A stretch of 64,000 nt of DNA. Source: Neobacillus cucumis (GTDB taxonomy: Bacteria > Bacillota > Bacilli > Bacillales > Cytobacillaceae). Made by a program: the position numbers and the translations under genes. Positions 25,769-34,473 of this stretch are shown here, one piece after another (position 1 is the stretch's first letter; each line of letters starts with the position of its first letter). The DNA lies in contig NZ_JAFBEX010000008.1 in assembly GCF_016908975.1 (NCBI RefSeq), positions 210,347-274,346 of the forward strand. Direction: 5' to 3'. A model generated the notes under the pieces. The model saw only the letters and a program-made list of their open reading frames with translations. It ran no database searches and had not been told where the DNA came from.

Positions 25769-26734
25769 GTGCTTAAGACGAAACCTTTTCAATATGCCAC
25801 TGACGATAAACGATACCATACATGGAATTACCACCTTCGAAACCATTTTGGTCATAAGGTATTTAAGGTAGCCTTGGATGGCGGATTTGACTGCCCGAAC
25901 CGTGACGGTACGGTTGCCCATGGCGGATGTACCTTTTGTAGCGCGGCAGGGTCTGGTGATTTCGCTGGTAACAGACTGGCAACACTAGAAACCCAATTTA
26001 ACGAAATAAAACAAAAAATGCATACAAAATGGAAAGACGGCAAATATATGGCCTATTTTCAGGCGTTCACCAACACGCACGCACCTGTAGAGGTTCTTCG
26101 GGAAAAATATGAAACCGTCCTAAAACAAGAAGGTGTCGTTGGATTATCCATTGCGACTCGTCCCGACTGCCTGCCAGATGACGTTGTTGAATATTTAGCT
26201 GAACTAAATCAACGGACGTATTTATGGGTTGAGTTAGGTTTGCAAACAGTTCATGAGCGAACGGCCTTACTCATTAACCGTGCCCATGACTTCCAATGTT
26301 ATATGGATGGCGTTAATAAATTAAGGAAACACGGAATTAGAATTTGTTCCCATATTATAAACGGGCTGCCTCTTGAATCTTATGACATGATGATGGAGAC
26401 AGCTCGTGAGGTTGCAAAGCTAGATGTTCAGGGGATCAAGATTCATTTACTGCATTTATTAAAAGGCACCCCCATGGTCAAACAATATGAAAAAGGAATG
26501 CTTCAATTCCTTAGCCAAGAAGACTATGTAAAATTAGTATGTGACCAATTAGAAATTTTACCACCCGAAATGATTGTGCATCGAATTACAGGTGATGGTC
26601 CTATTGATTTAATGGTTGGACCGATGTGGAGCGTAAATAAGTGGCAAGTTCTAAATTCGATTGATGCGGAATTAACCGCAAGAAACAGCTGGCAAGGGAA
26701 GTTTTATCAAAAGGATAAGGGGAATTTATCATGA
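25769..26734 (+). CDS. mnmL: Radical SAM protein MnmL (YtqA), tRNA wobble-uridine modification
   Basis: A 321-residue radical SAM enzyme of the YtqA (TIGR01212) type. The cluster cysteines are C42, C54 and C57 (DCPNRDG ... GGCTFC), a wide-spaced motif usual for this family. GTG start after AAAGGAGG. Recent work on Gram-positive bacteria assigns YtqA to conversion of the cmnm5 group of wobble uridine to nm5 (MnmL), followed by methylation by YtqB. Its stop overlaps the next start by ATGA, consistent with consecutive steps. I rely on recalled literature for the reaction; the family call itself is firm. Confidence 0.9.
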   Translation: MLKTKPFQYATDDKRYHTWNYHLRNHFGHKVFKVALDGGFDCPNRDGTVAHGGCTFCSAAGSGDFAGNRLATLETQFNEIKQKMHTKWKDGKYMAYFQAFTNTHAPVEVLREKYETVLKQEGVVGLSIATRPDCLPDDVVEYLAELNQRTYLWVELGLQTVHERTALLINRAHDFQCYMDGVNKLRKHGIRICSHIINGLPLESYDMMMETAREVAKLDVQGIKIHLLHLLKGTPMVKQYEKGMLQFLSQEDYVKLVCDQLEILPPEMIVHRITGDGPIDLMVGPMWSVNKWQVLNSIDAELTARNSWQGKFYQKDKGNLS

Positions 26735-27309
26735 TCTTGGAACGGATTCTTCCTTTTGCGAAAAGTTTACTAAAAAAAGCCGTTACCCCTGGGGATACTG
26801 TGGTAGATGCTACCCTAGGAAATGGGTATGATACGGTGTTTTTAGCAGAATTAGTAGGTGAGCATGGAAAAGTGTATGGGTTTGATGTACAGCAAGAAGC
26901 GATTGACGCAACCATCGAACGTTTAAACCAGCACAACTTGAGAAATCGGGTAACTATTTTTCATAATGGACATGAAAAAGTGATTGACAGGATTCCTGTG
27001 AGTGAACATGGTTCTATAACCGGAGCGATTTTTAATCTTGGCTATTTGCCCGGCGGTGACAAAACGATTGTAACCCATTCCGAGACAACGATTGCGGCCA
27101 TCGAGCAGTTATTAGCGATTATGGCTCCGGAAGGAATGATTGTTCTTGTTATTTATCATGGTCATGAACAAGGAGCCATCGAGCGGGACGCTTTGATGCA
27201 ATATTGTCTAAAACTTGATCAAAAAACTGCCCACGTCCTACAGTACCAATTTATTAATCAACAGAATAACCCACCATTTATCATTGCTATTGAAAAAAAA
27301 TTAAATTAG
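26731..27309 (+). CDS. mnmM: SAM-dependent tRNA methyltransferase MnmM (YtqB)
   Basis: A 192-residue class I methyltransferase. Motif I is VVDATLGNGYDTVFLA (24-39), the acidic SAM-ribose contact is in VYGFDVQQEAID, and FNLGYLPGGD is the catalytic-loop NLGYLPG typical of YtqB. It methylates nm5s2U34 of tRNA to mnm5s2U in Gram-positives. Start overlaps the end of mnmL, indicating translational coupling. A terminator follows only after the repeat at 27379-27617. Confidence 0.9.
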   Translation: MILERILPFAKSLLKKAVTPGDTVVDATLGNGYDTVFLAELVGEHGKVYGFDVQQEAIDATIERLNQHNLRNRVTIFHNGHEKVIDRIPVSEHGSITGAIFNLGYLPGGDKTIVTHSETTIAAIEQLLAIMAPEGMIVLVIYHGHEQGAIERDALMQYCLKLDQKTAHVLQYQFINQQNNPPFIIAIEKKLN

Positions 27310-27378
27310 GTTGCGAAAGCAACGGGTTTTGTTACCCATCACAAAAAAAAAATTCGCATACATTTTACTTATTAAAGT

Positions 27379-27617
27379 GTGTTCGAAAAATAAACGGAAA
27401 AATTCCGTTTAAATTGGGAAATACCCATATTTCCCTAAAAATAAAGGGAGTTTTTCCGTTTATATTACCCAAATCTTTTGATTTTGTCTTATTTAGAGGA
27501 GTTAAACGGAAAATCTCCGCTTATATCTGCTTCTTAAGCCTCCCTATATACAATAGACGGAAATTTTCCGTCTATGAATTCTCATACCTACACGAAAATC
27601 AACAATGAATAATAACT
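27379..27617. repeat. CGGAA-hairpin dispersed repeat, copy B
   Basis: The segment 27456-27617 is colinear with 10413-10573 and shares long identical stretches (for example GAATTCTCATACCTACACGA). Hairpins are AAACGGAA/TTCCGTTT, AGACGGAAA/TTTCCGTCT and AACGGAAAATCTCCGCTT; an extra GGGAAATA/TTTCCCT hairpin lies in its upstream part. No gene in 27310-27754. Confidence 0.85.
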
Positions 27618-27648
27618 GAACCAAAGCCCTGTTATTAAGGTTTGAATA

Positions 27649-27682
27649 AAAAAACACTGCAAAAAATCGCAGTGCTTTTTTG
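27649..27682. terminator. Bidirectional terminator between mnmM and ytpB
   Basis: AAAAACACTGC and GCAGTGCTTTTTT pair around an 8-base A-rich loop; A and T runs on both sides serve the two convergent operons. Confidence 0.88.
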
Positions 27683-27754
27683 TGTACATTTTAATTAACA
27701 TATAATGATGTAAATTTAACAGGTATCAGAACCCGTTGCCGCGAAAGCCGGGTT

Positions 27755-28837
27755 TTATTTTGATATTGACCTTGTTATGATGGCCGGAACTGATTTTTGC
27801 AGTGAACGGTATGCTAGTCCATTAAAATAAAAGAAATAGCTAATCCATCCACCTGATTTAATAATTCCTCTTGCTAATTTCCGGACATTTTTCTGTTTTC
27901 GAACCTTTTCATCAGAAAGATAAATGCCTAACAACCCGCGATTAATCAATTGGTGAAATTTTTTATGAGGCAGGAATTCTGTATGGCGGTCCGCCTCGAT
28001 GACAAAGTGCTTTAACCGTTTAAAAAGGGTTTCTTCACTTTTATAATATGTACAGAAATTCAAGTCACCGCCCCTTTGGTCTTCCTCTTGATCAATAAAA
28101 TAATCTAACAGAATATGTAAGCCCTGAATGTAGGGAAAATAGCCCCTGCGAATACTGATGGCATCCTCTAATTTAAAATCTGGACGCATCGCATAAGAAA
28201 CTAAACAAAAAATCCCTAATGTGGAACCGGAACAGGCCGAGAATTCGTACCACTCCATCTCCGGCAGTTTGTCTTGATAACGGTTAAACCAATTTTTTAG
28301 GCGCGGGACCCGTTCCTCCTTCACCACGTGTTTGTGGATTTGTAAATCACAATAATAGCGGCAAAGCTCTTGAAGGTAATCTTTGATTAAATCATAGTGA
28401 GTTAACTCCCTTAAGCAAGAACGGCATGTTTCAGATAGGTCATGTAAATATCCAGCATCATCCTGGTCATCTCGAAGTCGGTAATAATTTTTCGTTTCCG
28501 CTTGTAGGCATAAGGCATCTGACATCGATTCATGAAGGGCAGCAAAATCTGCCGGGTCAAGAGAAGTACTTCGGTCACAAAGATTATCCAAGTAGTCACT
28601 AATCGTCTGATAGGCGACAATAAACTTAACAGCCTTTTTATAATCATCTCTCGCAGTGAGGGCAAGAATGGCGCCTCCTTCACAATGGAAGGTTTTATGC
28701 TCGATACTGGCTAATGCCTGTTTTCTTAATTCTGGATTGGGGATCTTTTCAGCCCGGCTTCTCCAATACGCCAATTCTTGATGGACGGCAGGTATGATTT
28801 TGCGGTAGACCCTGGACATGAGGGTGATTGGCATCAT
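27755..28837 (-). CDS. ytpB: Tetraprenyl-beta-curcumene synthase (YtpB, DUF2600)
   Basis: A 360-residue all-alpha protein of the DUF2600 family. B. subtilis YtpB cyclises C35 heptaprenyl diphosphate to tetraprenyl-beta-curcumene, a precursor of sesquarterpenes found in spores. Asp-rich stretches that could hold magnesium are SDYLDNLCDR and LDYFIDQEEDQRGGD. ATG at 28837 was chosen nine bases after AAAGGTG; the more upstream ATG/GTG overlap the ribosome site. It is 16 bp downstream of ytpA, as in B. subtilis. Confidence 0.92.
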   Translation of the reverse strand: MMPITLMSRVYRKIIPAVHQELAYWRSRAEKIPNPELRKQALASIEHKTFHCEGGAILALTARDDYKKAVKFIVAYQTISDYLDNLCDRSTSLDPADFAALHESMSDALCLQAETKNYYRLRDDQDDAGYLHDLSETCRSCLRELTHYDLIKDYLQELCRYYCDLQIHKHVVKEERVPRLKNWFNRYQDKLPEMEWYEFSACSGSTLGIFCLVSYAMRPDFKLEDAISIRRGYFPYIQGLHILLDYFIDQEEDQRGGDLNFCTYYKSEETLFKRLKHFVIEADRHTEFLPHKKFHQLINRGLLGIYLSDEKVRKQKNVRKLARGIIKSGGWISYFFYFNGLAYRSLQKSVPAIITRSISK

Positions 28838-28853
28838 GGAAAACATCACCTTT

Positions 28854-29657
28854 CTAAACTATATAACCAATTGCTTTTAATTGACTATAAACAAAATCCT
28901 TCGCATATTCAAATACTTCTTCTCTTTCAGGCTCATTAAAGATTTCATGGTAACACTTAGACCATTCCTTGAACCTTTTTTCAGACAACGGAGCATGATT
29001 AAACCATTGTTTCACCGTCGATTTATTTACAATTTTATCATCCCCGCCCTGCATCACCAGCATTGGTAGATCCTGTGTATCTTCCATTTTTTCGAAAGCT
29101 TCTTTTATTGCCCCCACTAGTTCACGATACCAACGAATCGAAACTTTTGTCACGTAAAGTGTATCATTAGCATCGGCTTCTCGGACATCCTCATTTCTTG
29201 TCGCCATTTGAACCGTTAACCCTGAATTCATTCTAAGAGATGGATATACAATGTTAATAACATGTGAGAGTGCATTCAAAAATTTGGAAGGTCCATTCAC
29301 AAGCCCCAAGCATGGTGAAGAAAGGATTACACCTGCCACATTCAGTTGTTCTTCTTGTAATAAACGAATCGAAATCAATCCGCCCATGCTGTGACCTAAT
29401 AAAAACACCGGGAGGTTATATTGATAGGCGGCCTGTACCCAATCCTTTACCTCAATGATGTACTCATCAAAGGAATCAATATGACCACGGCTGGCCCTTG
29501 TCGTCATTCCTTGCCCTGGAAGATCACCCATGATGATATGAAACCCAGCTAAACGCCACATTTCAATTAGCCAGCCGTACCTGCCATGATGTTCCATTGC
29601 ACCATGTACAATAACAATAACTGCTTTTGCCTCCCCTTCAGCTTCCCATTTCCACAT
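28854..29657 (-). CDS. ytpA: Lysophospholipase-type alpha/beta hydrolase (YtpA)
   Basis: A 267-residue monoglyceride-lipase-like hydrolase: oxyanion VHGAMEHHGRY, nucleophile elbow GHSMGG (S90), acid in MLVMQGGDDKIV and His in WSKCYHEIFNE. B. subtilis YtpA releases fatty acid from phosphatidylglycerol to make the lysophospholipid bacilysocin. ATG at 29657 follows AAGGGGG by seven bases. Operon with ytpB. Confidence 0.9.
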   Translation of the reverse strand: MWKWEAEGEAKAVIVIVHGAMEHHGRYGWLIEMWRLAGFHIIMGDLPGQGMTTRASRGHIDSFDEYIIEVKDWVQAAYQYNLPVFLLGHSMGGLISIRLLQEEQLNVAGVILSSPCLGLVNGPSKFLNALSHVINIVYPSLRMNSGLTVQMATRNEDVREADANDTLYVTKVSIRWYRELVGAIKEAFEKMEDTQDLPMLVMQGGDDKIVNKSTVKQWFNHAPLSEKRFKEWSKCYHEIFNEPEREEVFEYAKDFVYSQLKAIGYIV

Positions 29658-29718
29658 AGATCGTCCCCCTTGAAAATATATATGCGTATGTTTATTTGTC
29701 ATATAACGGATTTATTTT

Positions 29719-29748
29719 TTGAAAACTCCTTCATATATTCGTTAATAT
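29719..29748 (+). promoter_or_regulatory. Promoter for ytoA
   Basis: TTGAAA at 29719 and TAATAT at 29743 (18-base spacer), 31 bases before the ytoA start, in the 122-bp divergent gap with ytpA. Confidence 0.45.
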
Positions 29749-29779
29749 ATATTTATCATATATAAAGGAGCGAACCCAT

Positions 29780-30292
29780 TTGATCTATCCCTATAAAGAT
29801 AAAAATCCGTTGATTGCTGAGACTGCTTTTATTGCTGATTATGTAACCATAACCGGTGATGTAGAAATTGGCGACCAGTCAAGTGTTTGGTTTAATTCTG
29901 TCATCCGCGGCGATGTTGCCCCAACAAAAATAGGTAAAAAGGTTAATATTCAGGATAACTCTATCTTACACCAAAGTCCTAATAACCCGCTAATTTTAGA
30001 AGATGAGGTCACGATTGGGCACCAAGTCATTCTTCATAGCTGTATTGTAAGAAAAGGGGCCTTAGTCGGCATGGGCTCGATTATACTTGATCAGGCGGAA
30101 ATCGGCGAAGGTGCGTTTATCGGTGCCGGAAGCCTTGTACCCCAAGGGAAGAAAATCCCTCCTAATACTTTAGCATTTGGCAGACCAGCGAAAGTTATTA
30201 GAGAATTAACCCCCGAAGACAAAAAAGATATGGAACGCATCTATACAGAATATGCCGAGAAAGGGCAGTATTATAAGTCTTTACAGTCTTAA
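29780..30292 (+). CDS. ytoA: Gamma-carbonic anhydrase-family hexapeptide protein (YtoA)
   Basis: A 170-residue left-handed beta-helix protein with hexapeptide repeats (VTITGD VEIGDQ, VNIQDN, VTIGHQ, ALVGMG, AFIGAG) and a C-terminal helix. Histidines in SILHQSPNNP and TIGHQVILHSC fit the zinc ligands of the gamma-carbonic anhydrase/YrdA branch, so metal-dependent hydration of CO2 is possible though many relatives lack it. TTG start after AAAGGAGCG. Monocistronic, ended by a strong terminator shared with asnB. Confidence 0.88.
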   Translation: MIYPYKDKNPLIAETAFIADYVTITGDVEIGDQSSVWFNSVIRGDVAPTKIGKKVNIQDNSILHQSPNNPLILEDEVTIGHQVILHSCIVRKGALVGMGSIILDQAEIGEGAFIGAGSLVPQGKKIPPNTLAFGRPAKVIRELTPEDKKDMERIYTEYAEKGQYYKSLQS

Positions 30293-30300
30293 AGATTGAC

Positions 30301-30332
30301 AAAAGCACCCAAAAATTTTGGGTGCTTTTTTA
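30301..30332. terminator. Terminator between ytoA and asnB
   Basis: AAAAGCACCCAAAA/TTTTGGGTGCTTTT, a near-perfect 14-bp stem with T and A tracts for both convergent genes. Confidence 0.92.
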
Positions 30333-32237
30333 TTAATGCTTTAATGATTGAAATTCTTTTTGCAAGGCATAATCACGTTGAAAAGAATAGACATTTTCTA
30401 CATAGATCTGATGCCAAACCATAAACATCAGTACGGTCCAGATTTTCCGGCTGTTATCAGCTTTACCTTGACAATGATCTTCCAGTAAGCCCAAGACATA
30501 GGATTTATTGATGAGATGATCCGTATTACTCTCACGAATAATCTTTTTAGCCCATTCATTCATTTCATTTTTTAACCAATGGCGAATCGGTACAGGGAAT
30601 CCGAGCTTCTTCCGGTTGAGCACATGCTCAGGCACTACGCCTTCAGCTGCTTTACGTAAAATATACTTGGTTGTACCATTGGCTGTTTTTAGGCTAGTTG
30701 GAATTTTGGAAGCTACTTCAAACACTTCTTTATCTAGGAATGGTACCCTTAGTTCTAGTGAATGAGCCATGGTCATCCGATCAGCTTTCAGTAGTATATC
30801 TCCCCGCATCCAAGTGTGGATATCAATATACTGCATCCGGTCCACTGGGTCATACCCTCTTGACTCTTGATATAGCGGCTTTGTAACATCGGTATAATCT
30901 AAACCTTCACGGTAAACATTTAATAAATCACGCTTCTCCATTTCAGTGAACATCTTGGCATTTCCGATATAACGTTCTTCCATAGGGGTAACGCCACGCT
31001 CAATAAAACTTTTACCTTTCATTCCCTCAGGCATCATCCCGGCAATTCCTCTAAGTAACACTTTACCTACTCTTGGAATTTTATTAAATACCTCTAAGGA
31101 CTGCGGCTCCCGGTAGATATTATAGCCACCAAACAATTCATCCGCACCTTCACCCGATAAAACAACGGTCACGTGTTTACGTGCTTCCCTTGCTACAAAA
31201 TAAAGCGGAACACAGGCTGGATCAGCCATCGGATCATCCATATGCCACATGATCTTTGGTATTTCATTCATATATTCTTCAGGTGTGATGACATAGCTGA
31301 TATTTTCAACACCCAATTTTTCAGCTGTTTCTTTTGCCACATCAATTTCACTGAACCCATTGTGTTCAAAACCAACAGAGAATGTTTTAATCGCAGGATG
31401 AAATTCTTTCGCAATTGATGCAATGATAGAAGAATCAATTCCACCGGATAGGAATGACCCTACCGGAACGTCACTGCGCATATGTTTTTCAACAGAATCA
31501 AATAAAATATCGCGAATTTCTTTCGTAAAATCTGCTTCTGTTTTTTGAACAGGCTTAAAATGGGCCTTCCAATACTTTTTCATGATCATTGGGGAACCGA
31601 TTTTTTTGGTAAAATAATGACCCGGCTCAAGCTTTTTAATTCCCACTGAAAGCGTGTCTGGTTCAGGAACAAATTGATAGGTCAAATAATGCTGTAAAGC
31701 ATCATAGTTAAGTACATCATTCTCTAAAGCCAGCAAAATGCTCTTTTTCTCGGAAGCAAAGAAAGTCCGCTCCCCATCTTCTAAATAAAAGAAAGGTTTA
31801 ATTCCAAACGGATCACGTGCCCCATAAAGAGTTTGTTCCTGCTTATCCCAAATAACAAAACCGAACATTCCGCGCAGCTTTTCTACTGCTTTTTCCTTAA
31901 GATGACTATAAAGGGCAATGATGACTTCTGTATCAGAATGAGTGGCAAAGGATAGACCTTCCTTTAACAGCTCTTCACGAAGTTCAAGATAATTATAAAT
32001 TTCACCATTAAAAATAATCCAATAACGCTCGTTTTCGTACGTTAGCGGCTGATGTCCACTTTCAATATCGATAATGCTTAAACGACGAAAGCCAAATTGG
32101 ATATGATCATCATAATAAAAACCATCATCATCCGGTCCGCGATGGGTAATTAAATCATTCATATTTTTAAAAAGTTGTTTTTGTTCATCACTATAGTTTT
32201 GTGTTTTGTCGTGTACACAACCGATAAAACCACACAT
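30333..32237 (-). CDS. asnB: Asparagine synthetase, glutamine-hydrolysing
   Basis: A 634-residue class II amidotransferase making Asn from Asp, Gln and ATP. The start MCGFIGC leaves Cys2 as the N-terminal nucleophile of the glutaminase domain (2 to about 210, with RGPDDDG and FNGEIYNY). The synthetase domain carries the PP-loop SFLSGGIDSSI and SGEGADELFGGY. The ATG at 32237 follows AGGTGAGG; an upstream in-frame ATG would bury the Cys. In B. subtilis asnB also lies between ytoA and metK. Confidence 0.96.
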   Translation of the reverse strand: MCGFIGCVHDKTQNYSDEQKQLFKNMNDLITHRGPDDDGFYYDDHIQFGFRRLSIIDIESGHQPLTYENERYWIIFNGEIYNYLELREELLKEGLSFATHSDTEVIIALYSHLKEKAVEKLRGMFGFVIWDKQEQTLYGARDPFGIKPFFYLEDGERTFFASEKKSILLALENDVLNYDALQHYLTYQFVPEPDTLSVGIKKLEPGHYFTKKIGSPMIMKKYWKAHFKPVQKTEADFTKEIRDILFDSVEKHMRSDVPVGSFLSGGIDSSIIASIAKEFHPAIKTFSVGFEHNGFSEIDVAKETAEKLGVENISYVITPEEYMNEIPKIMWHMDDPMADPACVPLYFVAREARKHVTVVLSGEGADELFGGYNIYREPQSLEVFNKIPRVGKVLLRGIAGMMPEGMKGKSFIERGVTPMEERYIGNAKMFTEMEKRDLLNVYREGLDYTDVTKPLYQESRGYDPVDRMQYIDIHTWMRGDILLKADRMTMAHSLELRVPFLDKEVFEVASKIPTSLKTANGTTKYILRKAAEGVVPEHVLNRKKLGFPVPIRHWLKNEMNEWAKKIIRESNTDHLINKSYVLGLLEDHCQGKADNSRKIWTVLMFMVWHQIYVENVYSFQRDYALQKEFQSLKH

Positions 32238-32344
32238 TATGTACCTCACCTACTCCAATTCATATTAAACGTCTTCTAAAAAAACATCTCTCTTATACTA
32301 ACACTATTATAAAAAAAATGGCACTGTGAACATCAGGAAAAATT

Positions 32345-32488
32345 AAAAGCGGAAGCGACCGTAAAGCGCACGACAGGACTGGAGCACATCGACTGAGATA
32401 AAGGAAACACGAAGAGCGGAAGCTTTTTCGTGTTGACTTATCGTAGGGGGATGTGCGAAGCCTTCTGGTCGCTGTAGCTAGACACTCA
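32345..32488. repeat. Divergent long-hairpin repeat, copy 5
   Basis: AAAAGCGGAAGCGACC ... GGTCGCTGTAGCTAGACA with the outer arms GCGACC/GGTCGC changed together, so pairing is kept. Interior arms: GCACATCGAC...GATGTGC region and AACACGAA/TTCGTGTT around AGCGGAAGC. It fills most of the gap between asnB and metK. Confidence 0.75.
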
Positions 32489-32560
32489 TCAAAGTTTATC
32501 ACTTTTAAACTTCATAGCCAAGCTATCCTTCATTTTTCACTTCTTTTTACCTAAGTAAAC

Positions 32561-32597
32561 AGAAAAGAGAGTTACATTTTACATGCAACTCCCTTTT
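32561..32597 (-). terminator. Terminator after metK
   Basis: GGGAGTTGCATGT pairs with ACATTTTACAT-AACTCTC-type arm (GAGAGTTACAT on the plus strand), then CTTTTC on the minus strand. Confidence 0.75.
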
Positions 32598-32600
32598 TAC

Positions 32601-33800
32601 TTATACGTTGGCCTGCTCTTTTAAAGTTTCGGCCTTGTCGGTCCGTTCCCATGGAAGGTCCACATCTGTGCGTCCGAAATGACCATAAGCAGCCGTTTTC
32701 TTATAGATTGGGCGGCGTAGATCAAGCATTTTAATGATGCCAGCAGGACGTAAATCAAAGTTTTGTTCAACTAAACCAACTAAAGCATCTTCTGTTAACT
32801 TGCCTGTTCCAAACGTATCAATCGAGATCGAAACGGGTCTTGCTACTCCGATCGCATAGGCAAGTTGAACTTCACACTTTTCAGCCAGCCCTGCAGCGAC
32901 AATATTCTTCGCTACATAACGAGCCGCGTAGGCAGCTGAACGGTCCACTTTGGTAGGATCCTTACCGGAGAATGCTCCTCCACCGTGACGAGCATAACCA
33001 CCGTAGGTATCCACAATGATTTTCCGACCTGTTAACCCTGCATCGCCTTGTGGTCCGCCAATAACGAACCGGCCTGTTGGATTAATGAAATACTTTGTAT
33101 TCTCATCGATTAATTCCTTTGGAACAACAGGATTGATGACAAATTCTTTTACGTTTCTCTGAATTTGCTCCAAGGCGATTTCAGGATGATGCTGGGTTGA
33201 AATAACAATCGTATCAATCCGAACTGGTTTATCATTCTCATCGTATTCAACTGTAACTTGGGTTTTCCCATCCGGACGCAAGTAAGGTAAAATATCCTCT
33301 TTCCGTACTTCCGTTAAACGGCGTGCAAGTTTATGTGCAAGAGAAATAGGAAGTGGCATTAGCTCTTTTGTTTCATTACATGCAAATCCAAACATTAACC
33401 CTTGGTCGCCTGCACCAATCGCTTCAATTTCTTCCTCTGACATTTGACCTTCACGAGCTTCAAGCGCTTGGTTAACCCCCATTGCAATATCTGCTGATTG
33501 TTCATCAATGGAAGTTAAGACCGCACAAGTTTCAGAGTCAAAACCATATTTAGCACGATTATAACCAATCCCTTTAATTGTTTCACGAACAATCTTAGGA
33601 ATATCTACATACGTGGAAGTGGTAATCTCTCCTGCTACAAGAACTAATCCGGTTGTTACCGAAGTTTCAGCGGCAACACGGGCATTAGCATCTTTAGCTA
33701 AAATAGCATCTAAAATGGAATCAGAAATCTGGTCACAAATCTTATCAGGATGACCTTCAGTTACTGATTCAGAAGTAAACAAACGACGTTTTGTCGACAA
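32601..33800 (-). CDS. metK: S-adenosylmethionine synthetase
   Basis: A 399-residue enzyme making SAM from Met and ATP. Signatures: [12 protein letters not shown] near residue 17, [10 protein letters not shown], and the P-loop-like [19 protein letters not shown] start (MSTKRRLF) with AAGGAGGAATTCAGA before it. Its long leader (34251 to 33801) carries a SAM-I riboswitch and a second hairpin, so end-product control is expected. It is divergent from pckA, as in B. subtilis. Confidence 0.97.
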   Translation of the reverse strand: MSTKRRLFTSESVTEGHPDKICDQISDSILDAILAKDANARVAAETSVTTGLVLVAGEITTSTYVDIPKIVRETIKGIGYNRAKYGFDSETCAVLTSIDEQSADIAMGVNQALEAREGQMSEEEIEAIGAGDQGLMFGFACNETKELMPLPISLAHKLARRLTEVRKEDILPYLRPDGKTQVTVEYDENDKPVRIDTIVISTQHHPEIALEQIQRNVKEFVINPVVPKELIDENTKYFINPTGRFVIGGPQGDAGLTGRKIIVDTYGGYARHGGGAFSGKDPTKVDRSAAYAARYVAKNIVAAGLAEKCEVQLAYAIGVARPVSISIDTFGTGKLTEDALVGLVEQNFDLRPAGIIKMLDLRRPIYKKTAAYGHFGRTDVDLPWERTDKAETLKEQANV

Positions 33801-33829
33801 TCTGAATTCCTCCTTATATGAAATAAAGT

Positions 33830-33867
33830 GAGGTTTGCTGTATGACTATAAACAGCCCTTTAACCTC
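33830..33867 (-). other. Second hairpin in the metK leader
   Basis: On the minus strand GAGGTT pairs with AACCTC and, inside it, GCTGT with ACAGC. It lies between the riboswitch terminator and the metK ribosome site and has no T-run, so it is not a terminator. Confidence 0.5.
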
Positions 33868-34035
33868 GATTGATACGGAACTCATTCCCTAGTAGTATGA
33901 AATAAACATGGGATTATTATTATAGAAATATGGAAGAGCCTTGTTGCCTGCCCACCTCATTTTCCTCTAATCGTCCCCTTGAAGTTTATACGATGGAATA
34001 AAAAGTAGAATTATGTAGTAATCGCACGTAAAATA

Positions 34036-34231
34036 CAAAAAACCTTTCCATCATATGAGGAAAGGTTGATAGCAAATTTCTGCGTGCCTTTCACTCTTAT
34101 CGTTCAAGGCCAAGCCTTGCTTCAGGTTTAGCACCTTTGCCCGAAAATGTCCAGATCAAAATTAATCCGTGTTTCGTTTGCAGGTTGCTGGGTTTCATAG
34201 GGCCTGTCCCTCCACCAGCTCGGGATAAGAG
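34036..34231 (-). promoter_or_regulatory. SAM-I (S-box) riboswitch of metK
   Basis: On the minus strand P1 pairs CTCTTATC (34231-34224) with GATAAGAG (34100-34093). The core has AGCTGGTGGAGGGAC, GGCCCTATGAAACCC and CAGCAACC, followed by the P3 and P4 arms (CAAGGCTTGGCC). The expression platform ends in AACCTTTCC/GGAAAGGTT followed by TTTTTTG (34068-34036). SAM binding should favour termination and lower metK expression. Confidence 0.95.
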
Positions 34232-34250
34232 AGTATCCGTTCAAGGGTAA

Positions 34251-34280
34251 ATCATAACCTACTCGCTTCAACAATGTCAA
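34251..34280 (-). promoter_or_regulatory. Sigma-A promoter of metK
   Basis: On the minus strand TTGACA (34280-34275) and TATGAT (34256-34251), spacer 18, just before the riboswitch. Confidence 0.8.
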
Positions 34281-34423
34281 TGAATTTAGTTCAAATTTTT
34301 CCTCTTTTGAGTAAATTTCTCCTTTCTGTTGAATTCATTAGACAGCCCCTTGATTCCCTTTAAGTAGCTTAATTTAAAAATATTCACATAATTTTAAATA
34401 ATAGTATAGATTATTTAAATAAA

Positions 34424-34434
34424 TGTGTTATACT
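34424..34434 (+). promoter_or_regulatory. CcpN-type operator overlapping the pckA -10 box
   Basis: TGTGTTATACT fits the recalled CcpN consensus TRTGHYATAYW at every position, and its TATACT end is the probable -10 box, 40 bases before the pckA start. A half-match (AGTATA) in the opposite orientation lies 20 bases upstream. CcpN represses pckA and gapB on glycolytic carbon in B. subtilis. Confidence 0.65.
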
Positions 34435-34473
34435 ATTTAACAAATAAACATGGATAAAGGAAGGTTTCGGTCA

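Noticed and set aside
27724..27760. AACCCG...CGGGTT hairpin at the ytpB stop as main terminator
   Set aside because: It overlaps the ytpB end with an imperfect stem and T-run only on the plus strand; the hairpin at 27649 is much stronger.
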